DNA from: Limonium bicolor
Lineage: Eukaryota; Streptophyta; Magnoliopsida; Caryophyllales; Plumbaginaceae
Length of the DNA stretch: 64,000 nt
NCBI GenBank assembly: GCA_023374045.1
Contig: CM041782.1
Span: forward strand, 253,417,810-253,481,809
Direction of reading: 5' to 3'
Part shown: positions 38,001-49,900 of the stretch, piece after piece
Numbering within the stretch: the stretch's first letter is position 1
Layout of the letters: every line of letters begins with the position of its first letter
Notes under the pieces: model-generated
What the model was told of the DNA's origin: nothing
Databases searched by the model: none
The model's input: the letters and a program-made list of their open reading frames with translations, nothing else
Position numbers and translations under genes: made by a program

Positions 38001-39890
38001 TGGGTGTGGTAGTTTCAACCCCCGCGTTTCTGTCACGTTATTCCGTTCAACCACTGTTGATCCAAACACCTTTCAGGATAGCTCCTGGGTGTTACTAGGT
38101 TATGCCATTACATCTGGCTTTCCATTATGAGTACATTTTAATTAACTGCTTTTCCTTGCGTTCTTGACTGGGTTAAATATTCTCTTTAGTGAGATTGATA
38201 TCTCTAGTGATCATCTCGGGAGTCTCATCCCGATCATTGCGCATTAACATATCCATAATAGGCATCTGCCTCACCATCTGTAGGCTGGGTGCTTACTCCA
38301 GCTATTACATTCATCCCTCAGGATTCTTAAGACATATTCCATGTCTTATTTACCAACTAGTGCACTTCGCACTTGTTCACCTTTAGACATTTCCTTAAAT
38401 AAATTCACTGATTCTTGTAGTCTTATTAACCTTACTGGTTTCTTTACTTCTACCATTCTTGGTAATTTTACTTTGTCTGACTTTTACTTCGGTCCGTAGT
38501 ATGGAGTCGACTACTTCCCGTGTTCCAGACTCCACTTGTATACATATGTGGGGTATCCTGTTGATACATTGCTACTTACCCGGTTAACCTATAAGAAGGT
38601 CTGCCAGGCCCACAAGCTCCTATCGGAGTGCGGTCGTCCCACAATTCAGTTGGTACACTCAGTGTCCGTCACGCGCCTAGGTGAAGTATTCTGTTGTCAA
38701 CTCCCTTATATTATCCTGTAATAGTATGCATTCCGTCACTCGGGTTGTTACCCTTGGGTTTACCGGTTTCCATCCGGTTATTTAAAAGTCACTGGGTATA
38801 ACTTACCTACCATGTGGCACTGAGGCTGGTGTAGGTCTTCTAGTTCGGTTTCAAGAAGTTGGAAATAAATTGGGTTTGAAAGAAAATTTGGTTTGGAAAA
38901 GGTTTTGAAGATGAATTTAAGTCTAAAAGATTAATTCTCGGCTTCACAACATTTCCTCTTTAGCCAGTCTAGCTTCTTGCTGACTGGTGTACTTCCAATT
39001 GCAGAGGTCAGGCTGCTAAGCCCTTCCACAACTATGCTGATCTCACTTAACTTCACGGTACTTTACTAAGTACCTGTAGTTGTTTAAAGTTTTCGTACAG
39101 CCTTGTTATAGCGGCACTTGCCATGGCAAGTGCGCCATACTGACTGGCTGTCAATAAACATCGGTTGGGTATTGTTTCCCCGCACTGACATAGTGGCCTT
39201 GGCCCTTACTTGATCTCACAGTCTTAACAATAAATCCTCTGGGTTTTTCTCACTATTTTCACATGGTGACCATTAACTAGGGTGTTTCCCCTTCTGGGAG
39301 ACCCCTTTTACTTAGTATTACATCCTCCTCATACTACGTTGTAGTTCCTTATTCGGTCGATATACTGTTGGTGTATTAGTTAACATTGTAGTCCCGTAGA
39401 CACTTGTCTCGGGTTTCATTTTCTCACTTCTTGCCTGTTGCACGCTTGCTGTTGCAAGCTGGTTTCTCGACTGCTCAGCATGTCGATCCAGGTTGCTGGA
39501 AATTCTATTCTCTTTTCACAAGATTCTTCACTTTTTGCTATCTTATGCGGCAGACATTGTTAAAATGGGAACCGTCTTCGGGATTCACACCTTTCGGAAT
39601 CTACCGTATGACAGGCTCTCCGTACTTATAAGGACATTTAAATACAGCAGATCGGGTATTCCCGAGTACAAGAGGACTTCCATCTCTCTGGCGTTCTTTC
39701 CCAGTTATAATCAGGGATTGTGGAGGGTGGGATGTATATGGTAGGTTTCCAATATTCACTGGTCCTCCTACTAGCGTATCTCTCACGCTATCACTCATCC
39801 CTAACCCACATGTACTGAAATCCTAACTCGGTACTTCCTAAGCTCGGTAATTCAGTCATCAGAGCGACACTTCGCTCTGATACCACTTTT
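35031..39890 (-). mobile_element. P internal domain 2, non-coding
   Basis: Near-duplicate of 26488-31348, with scattered substitutions and many small indels. Its PPTs are 35036-35043 (hairpin 35048-35067) and 36381-36388 (hairpin 36395-36412), its palindrome 39114-39133 and its PBS 39873-39885. Short ORFs differ in length between the two copies because of indels, which argues against selection on any of them. Confidence 0.8.
39873..39885 (-). other. Primer-binding site, tRNA-Met (P unit 2)
   Basis: Minus strand TGGTATCAGAGCG next to LTR 3, in the same self-complementary context (39861-39884). Confidence 0.88.
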
Positions 39891-42800
39891 TGTAACACCC
39901 CAACATACAACAACATACTTAACATTAAACTGCAGCGGAAAATACACATCATCACATAACTTAACTCATCGGTGTTACACGCCGTTAACCACCCACGTGG
40001 CTAACAAGGCTAACATTTACACAACTGTATCGGTCTGATGGACTAGATCCCCGAGCAACTATACAATACGTCTCCTTTATCACACCAACATTCATTATAC
40101 AAATACCTTCCAACTGTACCGAGTATTTACAACTAATGCCGAGAACAATTTCGGTCTTACTACACCTACAGGTTACAAGTGATTACATCAATTACCCGTA
40201 CGCAACAACTACCCCGTCCTACTCTCGAACGGCTCCAGCTCCTTGTACCTGAAATAGAAAAGGAAAGAAAGGGTGGCCCCCCAGGGGCTCAGCACCTTTG
40301 CTGGTATGGTAATCCCGCAGCCCACATGCTACCGGGCCACGCACAACTATTTGTCGTCTTAGCATGCAGTTGATTACATTTAAATCAAGCATGTGAAACA
40401 TAAACTCACGACACAACACATTTCACCCCAATGGGCTTAACAAAAATAACTCATCCATACTTAACCAATCACTCTTTGAGTTCTTCCACCCTATAGTATT
40501 TCTCCTCTAACGGAGCTATTTCCTCAATAGACGACACTTACCCACTATCGGGTTTCCACAAACGTCTCTTTTACATACTAGGAATCATATCCATGATCCT
40601 CATATTTCACTTCTAAGCGACATATAACATCACATCACAATAACTTTGCAACATAAATAACACATACATAACGGGTACGGATCTCTTAGGAACCGGCCCA
40701 AACATAGTTAATACACTGGTGAGCCTAGGGAATGATATCACCCCCATGTTAAGCTCGTTATAACAAAACTCATTACCGCCCTAATAGTCGGACGAATAAC
40801 TTACCTAAAGATGGATCGGATTTAGTGACCCGAACTCACCACACAAACACATGTTCCCCCTAAACCGATCGTAAGTCAGAATAGCTAAGCTTTGGGATAA
40901 GCTAATGGGAGATCATAACCCGTGAGGGAAACAACCATAACAGAGAGAAGGGTAAAGCTAAAAAGGATACCCACTCCCAAACAACGCGCGACCGGCCAAA
41001 CCGGATTCCTCACTACTGTTAGTACATACTTACTTTTAGTTTTAGTTAGAACCCACTACGGAGTCTATCGTACCTACAACATACAGTATTACTTGGGTTA
41101 ACATACAAGGGAGATCCCTACATTCACACACACATACCCACATTTAACTCACGCATAGCCGTGGTTAGAACGCCCCATGGTTCGGGTCGTTTAATCCGAA
41201 TACCAAACTCTCCTGTGATCCTAGACTCAGTTAGCTAAGGTTTAACACTTTCGAGGTTAATGGTATCGGAACTAAACACGCCACTATGAATTACTATAAA
41301 CTCATTACATGTTTTATCTTACAACGTGGCAAACATACAGAAAAACACATTGGCATACAAGCCGGTGTAATCCGGTAGGACACAGGTTGCAAGAAAACCA
41401 TACCTGTCACCGGAGTCCACTTTATCATGTCCATTTATGTTCCTCGAGCAATTCTCGAACAACTGACAACATCACATGTACTTTTATTAACATCGGGGTA
41501 ACATGTTTGTTTAAAGTCTAATGCTCATAACTTACCCTCGTTAACTAGTTAAACAACTTGACATTTTTAACTTGTTTTACTTTCACATTTTATTACAACT
41601 TTCCACCCACTTGGTTGTCTTTATATCACATCTAACATGTCCTTAACATCCTTACAACATCATTACTTATCAATCCCCATCTTTACACATCATTTTTATA
41701 CCTTAAACAACATCTTTAGAGTGGTCCGGGACTTGGTCCTTACCTTAAGTCCCGGATCAACACTTACACAAACTCACGGTATTTTGATAGGGTGGTCCGG
41801 GACCTTGTACTCACCCTAAGTCCCGGACCAAGACAGTCTTGTACTCTCGGCTACATTTAACAGGGTGGTCCGGGACTTCATACAGGTCCTAAGTCCCGGA
41901 CCAGTCTAGGCAAAAAACTCTCGGGTGATTTAAGGAGGGTGGTCCGGGTCCTTGTACAAGACCCAAGTCCCGGACCTATATCTATGTATAACTCTCGCCT
42001 ATTTTGCACCTCTGGTCCGGGACATGACCCATGACTTAGGTCCCGGACCCAACCTACAGAATCGACGTACTTGCAATTTTTCAAGTCCTGCTATGTAAGT
42101 TCTTTAAACCCATCATATGTATAAACTTCCCAGTACACTCTTATACTCAAAACTTCACCAAATATACACCACATACAACATAGTGCACAATTTAAATTGC
42201 ATAGCACTTAGGCTCTTAAAATGCATAAATCTTAAACACTGAATTTCCCACAATATATTTGCCTTTGACCTGCAAATACACACAATAATACGTATGTCCT
42301 TTACTAGTCTCTTTGAGAACATTTTTCTAAGTCATTTACCATTGGCTCTTTAGGTAGTTTCAGTAGACAACATAAGTTCATTTTCCAAAGGAATTATAAG
42401 CTATTTTTGATTAGCATAATTACCTCCTTTCCTCACAACTTCTTTCTTGTTTCAGAAATCGGTAAGGATATTTGCTTGCTTGTCAACTTAGAACTTGAAG
42501 AGAATTTGGAAATGTGTCAAGAGAGGACTCCACCCAGTCCTTGAAAGGTTGGAACGAAGCTAGAACAAGGCAATACAAAGACACCATTTAAGACAATTTT
42601 CGGACAACACAAAACATGGAGGAAACATCATTTTTCTTTGAGTTTCCTTACCTTGAAACAATGGAGAACAATAATATGTGAAAAGATGAGCTCAAGCTCC
42701 TTCCATGGAGATTCCTCTTGGCACCAAAATGGAGCTCTTGAAGATTTGAAAGGACCAAGTTGAAGAGCTTGATGAGACTAAGAGATTGGTGGTCTTAGTT

Positions 42801-43586
42801 TTTGATTTGGACAAGTGAGCTAGGAGTTACAAGGATTTGAAGTTGTACGTTGGTGGTGTGCTGGTTCAACCGTGAAAGAGAGAAAGGAGGAAGATGGGAT
42901 ACGTTGAAATTGAGCAAATGAAGGAATGAAGAGGATTCACTGATTGCAATGCTTTTGAAGATATTAATTGTTTACGTAAAGCAAATAGTGCTTTTTGATT
43001 ACTTACTTATTTACTCAATCAGTTAGCAAGGGTGGTGACTCACCACATGCAAAACCGCCCCCATTTAACATAAGGGGTTACTTAGTCTTTATTGCTCAAT
43101 TAAATTACTCATGTTAACATATGTTACAAACTAGCTCATTTAGTTACTATTCATAATAACAAGGCACATAAAAGTGAGATTTTTGATTTCCCACTGATTT
43201 AAACTTCCAAATGTGATACTAAGTAGTACACATATTAATTAAAGAGTAATGATGGACATTTAGCCATTCAAAACCCATTTACAAGACAATTTTTCAAAAA
43301 CGTGCTTTAAGACTCCTTAAAGCACATTTTGTGTTTTAACTTGTTTCCAAGCTCGGTTTCCCTTGGTAATTGATTTAATAAGCTCATTAATATAAGTAAG
43401 GTCTTGGTAAGTTCATTAAGCCTTAATCAAATTATCCCAAGCTTAGAGCATATTTTGCCCTTATTGCCTTTAGGCAATTAATTGTATTTACTATTTTAAA
43501 TTGTTTACTAATGTTTCGAGACTTTTTTAGTCTTAATAATTTATTATTTAATGTTTAAACAACTTATTAAGGTTTGGGGTATTTCA
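39891..43586 (-). mobile_element. P array LTR 3 (5'-most LTR on the minus strand)
   Basis: Full-length LTR. Its last ~200 bp (43380-43586, the U3 terminus) differ more from LTRs 1 and 2 than those do from each other. The hairpin array is at 41721-42050. It ends GGGGTATTTCA and is followed by resumed Q internal sequence. Confidence 0.88.
41721..42050. repeat. Five-unit hairpin array in P LTR 3
   Basis: Third copy of the 74-bp-period GGTCCGGGAC/GTCCCGGACC array. The ORFs at 41637 and 41878 read through it and are not genes. Confidence 0.85.
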
Positions 43587-44540
43587 GTAGTCAATACACC
43601 GGAATCACTCCAAAAGAACTTATTAACCAATAGACCAACATGGACTTGCCAATGCAAGAGGTCGTAAAATTCCTTTAAAACATCAGTAAACTTACGTCAT
43701 CAATGACACCAATGACAGAGAGGAAATCACCTCAACCATTACAATATAAACCGCACTTAGGGCGAATATCGCGGACAACGCACCTAATGCACGATATGTA
43801 ATCATACCCATTGGGCAGGGGACCCAGAGAACAAAATTTCACTCGGGACACCCCAATACCAAATAAAAGGGAGATTGACAACAAAATATTTCATGAACGT
43901 GTGACGAACACCATGAGTATACAAAACTAGATATGGGACGACCGCACTCCATAGGAGCTTGTGGGCTTGACAGACTTATTTGTAAGTTAGTCAGTAATTA
44001 GTAATGTATCAGTAAGGTACCCCATACATGTAGACAAGTAGTGTAAGAAACGCAGAATAGTCACTCCATACCAAGGTCTCGTGGTGCAAATCCAGACCAA
44101 TACCATGACTACCTCGAGTAAATTAACGAGGAGAGTCCCACTTAAATCAAATCTAATGAAACCAGAAACCTTGAATATAACACGACAAAGTCGTAACTCC
44201 ACAAAAGAGTGGTTAACACAAAATGCTACAGAAAACCTCCTGAAGACGAGAGCCGATAGCCACTAAATGACAAGGCAATGAAAACCCGTTAAACGGGCTA
44301 GTAAAATTATATATATATAAATCCTAATAAGGATCAAGAGTTACTTACACAAGCCACAAATGGTCATCCAGAAGAACATATTTGATGATAATAATCGCCA
44401 CCCGAAAAAGGGACATAAAGAGAACTATCTTCAATGGAAAACACAAGGTAATACAGTATGATGTAACACTCACCATACGCTCGAAAAGGGCAATGGGATG
44501 TTTTCACCCAAAACGGGTTGAACATAACACAATACCATAC

Positions 44541-44567
44541 AATAAAATAAATAAATAAATAAATAAA
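44541..44567. repeat. (AAAT)n microsatellite
   Basis: A run of AAAT units, about six copies, in the Q internal domain. Confidence 0.85.
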
Positions 44568-45469
44568 GACAAAGCTGTCATAGCGGATGTCTCAAGCTAT
44601 AAAGCAAATATCACAATAACTTATAACCGTCGAATCGACTAGATATGGCGCACGGAGCGACCATTGTAACAGTCATTAGTAATAAATACGTGGCGAATAA
44701 CAGACGAGTATAACTCGCATAAAACTCAATTATAAGGAACTAAAATTAAAGATAGGCTATACAACCGCCTAAACAATTCAAGGACACACTCCAATTAAAT
44801 GTAGCATTCAACACTATAACCAAACAGAAAGACACAAATGTACAATTACACTGTCTGGTGGAACAACACAAAAAAATAGAGAACATATGAAACATACCAA
44901 GGGACAAATGCCCCAACTGCCAAAGAGCATACCCATACGGGATGCCGAAAGGTGCATGCACAAATATGAGAACAACAAATGGCTTCCCTTAGCGCAAAGC
45001 AGAGCGAACCATACTACATTGTTGTTAGACCGTTATATGGGAAAATACAAATACGTCAATAAATAACTATAACTAACGTATTACTCCGGAATAAAACAAC
45101 CTGGAGACACGGGATGATGACGTTATCTCCGTGGACATAGGCTACTACATCTCTATTACAGAGACTGGTGCGGAGATCGCCAACTACTAACGATAGCCAA
45201 ATGTCATTTATTCACTTCAACTAAAACTGGTGAGTGAAGACATAACAAATTGATAGTATATGTCGCGTATGTGCGCTAGTAATCCCAACATCGGTGATAG
45301 ACATAAAATTAGATCTAATCGGCGCGCGTACAATAATCAAACCACGCCGATTAAGATACCTCTGTTTCCACAATTACGAAAAGACCCATGGATAGCTACT
45401 GTCACGTCGGAACGAGTTAGTAAACAACTTGCTGCTAATAAACATTTATAATACATCAATAGAAATGAA

Positions 45470-45807
45470 AAGGGCCAAACTAAGCCTTAGGTTCATGGGT
45501 CGCACCTCACTACGGAGCGAGTGGGCCATTTAGAACGTGTTAGGGAGAGCGCACAAGTACTCCACGCCTTTGGATGAAAAGTACGCGCCTCACTTAGCAT
45601 ATTTTCTATTAGAGCCGAGTGACTAGAGATAGACCCATCTCTCAGATATTAGAAGACTTCACTCTAAAGTTTCAATACAAAACTAGGGAGACCAAGAACA
45701 AGACCATTGAAAAGGTCAAAGTCCGTTGCTCAAAACATGAGGCGAAAAAGACCACATGGGAGTTGAAGAACTCTATGAGAGCCAAGTACCCAGCGCTCTT
45801 TGCATAG
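45470..45807 (+). pseudogene. Remnant of Gypsy integrase C-terminus and chromodomain
   Basis: The last ~50 codons (from about 45640) read ILEDFTLKF..KVKVRCSKHEAKKTTWEL and end KYPALFA before the stop. This aligns with ILDTKTRD..VKVLWFNHETEAATWE and KYPQLF in U (53800-54360), the chromodomain-type tail of Tekay/Del integrases. About 45470-45500 contains KLSLRFMG, resembling the KLSSKFIGPY motif of the GPY/F module, but frames shift between the pieces and most of the module is lost. The stop is followed 44 bases on by the internal PPT, as expected at the end of pol. It is the only pol trace in Q. Function is unlikely, although the last segment is an open frame. Confidence 0.65.
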
Positions 45808-45831
45808 CTGTTGTAGTATACTTGTGGGATA

Positions 45832-45864
45832 CGGGGGCGTAACCCTTTTTAAGGGGGGTAGAGC
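45832..45864 (+). other. Internal hairpin and PPT of element Q
   Basis: GGGATACGGGGGCGTAACCC, then TTTTTAAGGGGGGTAGAG, shortly after the chromodomain stop. Stem with one mismatch. Located 1.1 kb before the terminal PPT. Confidence 0.7.
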
Positions 45865-46942
45865 CTTTTGGCTGTGTACATATGTGCACTAAGTTTTGGT
45901 GAGTAGTATGCGGGGCATACATTGTTTTGTGGATTGTTTAATTTGTTTTGTATGAGGGACATACTCAGTTATGTGTTGGTAAGTGCATTTGTGCACTTGC
46001 TTGTGTGTTAAGTATCCTATGTGATCCTTGTATGGTATATAATATGGAACCGAATACGGTTGTATCTTGAGGTGTGAACCGGTACGAAACCGATGTGGAA
46101 CTTAGTGGGAATAGACTTTCCTAGGGAATTGATGGTTGCTTGGATTTAGACTGGTATTAACCGATGGACTTAGTTCTATAACTTAGTATATGTGCTAGTT
46201 CAGATGATTAGGACTAGAATTATGAAAAGATAGAGAACTAGAACTTGTTAAATTAATTTGTTGTTTGAAATTGACGTGGGAGGTGGAACTGATCCTGGCC
46301 AGATCAAGGGAACTGAACACAAATTGAGGTGGAAGGATAGTTCAACACTGATGCTGATCACATCAGCGTTGGACGACTCTTGAAACTTCCTACAAGTGGA
46401 CACAGATGTGAGTAGATTATGAGCTTAGACGACTATAGATAGTGTGTGGAATTACCGCAAAGGGGCCGTGGAGCTCGGTGTGCCTGCGGATATTTATAGA
46501 TGATGGTGGATTAAGAAAAGTCTTTTGTTATGGTTTTTACCATTGGGTTTTAGAGGCTCCATACAATAGAATTGATTAACCTCTATTATATATGTCATAC
46601 AAATAGTATGGGAGGTATAGGACAAGGACTATAATACCCCTAAAGCATACTTACATACCAGAAATTCGTAATTGATATTCATGGTGTGGGTGGATCACTT
46701 ATATTGTGATTGTATGTGCACTCTTGTTGCACTTTGATTGGTTATATGTGTGCTTTGCTACACTTTGGATTGAAATACATGTACACTTGTTGCGCTTTGT
46801 GGTTATTATTGTGGATGTTATCGAGATGATTTGTGCTAGACATGCACTGTGAGAATAAGTTGCTGAGATACGGGACACGATCCCTAGAGTTGATATTAGT
46901 ATGGAATTTGATATTCTAGGACTATTAGAATTGAGGAATATG

Positions 46943-46975
46943 ATTTCGGGACGAAATCTTTTAAGGGGGGTAGAT
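46943..46975 (+). other. Terminal hairpin and PPT of element Q
   Basis: GATTTCGGGACGAAATC, then TTTTAAGGGGGGTAGAT and the LTR start at 46976. Perfect 7-bp stem. Confidence 0.8.
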
Positions 46976-49900
46976 TGAAATATCCCTAATATTAATTACT
47001 TTAATTAATAATGAATTAATTAAATAAAAATAATTAATGAGAGATTATGGAATTAAATATCTCAAAATGGGTAAGGGGAAACATTATATTTAAATAAACC
47101 CTAGTATCATTATGAAACATTAACGAAACCTAAAAACGACAGTGATGAGGTTTTGAAAAAAAAAATGTAAACGAAAATATAATTGATCGTTTTACATTGG
47201 AAACATGTCACAAGTATTTTAGAAGTGGAAATGAGATCTTAGACACCTTATAAGTATTTGGGTGATTTGGAGGCATTGGAAAAATTGGTTAAGCAGTCGG
47301 AATAAAAGACGTCGCGTTTTCGCCATATTAAATACTAATTAATGAATTTATAAATAACAATATTAATTATTGTTTGAGTCTGCTCTCGGTAATAGTCCAC
47401 AATTCTCAATTGGCACAGTGACTCCAGACCAAAAAAATATTATATATACAGAGCCCACTATCCTCCTTAGTTCTACATCACGGTAAAATTAAACCCTGAT
47501 ATGGTGAAGAAACTTCACCGTCTTCCTTCACTCCCCCTCTCACGTTTGCAAGTTGCAACCCTAACTGGAACACTTCTCTGAAATTGCCCCTCCCTCTTCT
47601 GAAATTGAAATCTCTCAAACCCTAACTTGCAACGTAGGGCGCTGCCTTTCCCTTCTCTTCTTCGTTCAATTTCTGCTCCATACAAACCTAAACTAGTGGA
47701 GCCCTGTCGCTCTGTTCACTATCTCGGTATTTCGCAATCAACTTCTCCACCGTTCTTCTAATTTTTCCAACCGGTTGAACAAGGAATGGAAGCTATGCGC
47801 CCCCATTCTCCCTCGGTCATACAAACGCAAAAAAAAAGAAAGAAAGAAGGTATGCTTAGCTTGTCTTTCTACAATTTCCTCCACGGTTTTTGGAGTTAAC
47901 TGGAGCTATCATACTTCCCTAACCCTTTCTTCTTCATCCACATGATGATCGGTGGGGACTTCGTTTTCTTGGCCTGCGACCCGAAAAATTCTAAGAAAGA
48001 ACCGAAAACAAATCCTAGCTAGTGGGTAAGTCGGGCTTGGTACCCTTCAAGCCGTAGATTTTGCTTATATTTCTTCCCAGATCTGAAACAAATACCTTAA
48101 CCCATTTTATTTCGAACAGGGCCTAATGTTGGGGGCTAGATACTCACTTCTGACAAAAAAAGTTACGAGTCTAACCTTTGGCATATCTTGAATTAATATT
48201 GTTTAGGCATAGTAGTAATATTAAAGATCTGAAGTAAAGAGGAACTACTATGTTGTTAAGTTGTTCTGGAATATGGGTAGTTAGTGAGTTGTGTTTTGGC
48301 TGAAACCGAATCTCACAAATCCCTAATTGATCTTAGAGTTCTTGGAGGGTGAGCAAACATGAACTTACTGTTTCATTTTGGGGTCATCTCTATATAATTT
48401 CTTATATAGCTTGATGTTTTCTTTATTTTCATGAGCTTGCGTATGAATGAATATCTGGTGAGTTTAATTATAAACTTGACTTAGGGTTATAGGTAATAGG
48501 TAGCTTAATGAATTAGAGATTTGTTTCGGTTGTTCTCATGATTTAAGGATGTGATTAACCTCATAATTCGGTAGTAAACCTGTCGTGCTGAAATAATGGT
48601 CCTCAAGTTCTGGATATTTACTTATCGCTCCTGGTGATAATAAGGGGATTAACAAACCAAACACATATTAGTTAAAGGGAATGAGAGTAAATAAACTTAA
48701 ATGTAACTATAGACCTTAGGATTTTGATTTAGTCGATATTAGACAAGTTGACCGTATAACCATGGGGGATTAAACCTTTACGAGTAGTAGTCAGATTGAT
48801 AAGTTAGAAAATCATGGTGGCAAAGTAAATCTGATATAGAAACAACACGTGTGAAGCGGTAGTAATTGAGTTGATAAATTAGCAAGGAGTACTTAAGATA
48901 TATATGTATATATATATCAAGTTAATAATTTAGTGTATTTCGATTGAATTGGGGTGTTTGGTCTTATACTGATGGTTAGTGGGTTCTAACGTCAGTTTGG
49001 GTTTGATTTACATAATCTGTGCATATAAGTTTGAACGGATGAATTAATAGATTGTTATCATCTTTGTCTAAAAATAAAAAGGATTTGTAAAAGTAATCGT
49101 AAGTGTTACAGTTATTAATGGGTAATTCAAGTTACACAGATGTGCATTTTACAAATTGGCAAAGCTAATGTGGGATTGACTGTTTGGTGGGCGTATTGTG
49201 GGTGGGCGAGAATATGATGTAATTGGAGTTTTTAAATTAAAAATCTAAGTTTGATAAGGTTGGAGGGTAAATTCAAAATTTAAGGGAAATTGGGATTGTT
49301 GTGTTTGAGCGGTGAGTAGTGATTTGGAGGTATATATATAAAAAAAAACGTTAATCTGGCCAAATAAGGTTTCTAATGTTTCAACTATTTTGGTGCATAA
49401 GTGTTTAATCGTAATAAGCATAATAAATGTATAGTCCAGTGGATTTTGACAGTATGTTTTGTAGATTAATACTAATATGATGAGAGTGGTTGTGGATGGT
49501 TCTACCCTGACACATTAGTGGTTAGACCGGTATGACGTAATGTAATTTATGGAAGATAATGGTCGGTTAATAAATAATAAGGTGTGTTCAGGTTATAGTT
49601 TAATGAATAATTAAACATATAAGATAGTAAATTAGTAAGTTGTAATATGTGTTTTGGTAAATTGATTAAGCGATGGATTAAAATAATTAAGAAACCATCT
49701 TATTTAAATCGGTATTGATTGGTAAGTATTAAGGTTGATATTAGATATATGAAAACTTCTATATCTATATGAGAATTTATATATACATATAATGATGGAT
49801 TAAAGACTAGGAGATATGATTCTATACATTCTTGTAACATTAAATTTACGGGAAAATACTTATATACATAGTAAGGGTTATATATTAAGTCAAGGGTATT

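Larger units (their letters stand above)
22785..43586 (-). mobile_element. Family P tandem array: LTR-internal-LTR-internal-LTR
   Basis: Three minus-strand LTRs (22785-26487, 31349-35030, 39891-43586; 3.68-3.70 kb) alternate with two internal domains (26488-31348 and 35031-39890; 4,861 and 4,860 bp). Each internal domain has its own PBS and PPT in the right place. The outer flanks, GCTGC (22780-22784) and GTAGT (43587-43591), do not form a TSD. Such a structure normally arises by unequal recombination between LTRs, not by one integration. It is inserted in Q's internal domain. Confidence 0.88.
43587..46975 (+). mobile_element. Element Q internal domain, right part
   Basis: Continuation of Q's internal domain after the P array. 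It is largely non-coding, with GGGACGACCGCACTCC at 43936, a degenerate palindrome at 43644-43660, an (AAAT)n tract, the chromodomain remnant, an internal PPT (45851), the TGATGCTGATCACATCA block (about 46349) and the terminal hairpin-PPT. The order matches P internal domains. The interval 44000-45460 shows no recognisable gene. Confidence 0.75.

Noticed and set aside
22780..43591. Target-site duplication for the P array
   Set aside because: Flanks GCTGC and GTAGT do not match; the absence is reported as evidence for recombination instead.
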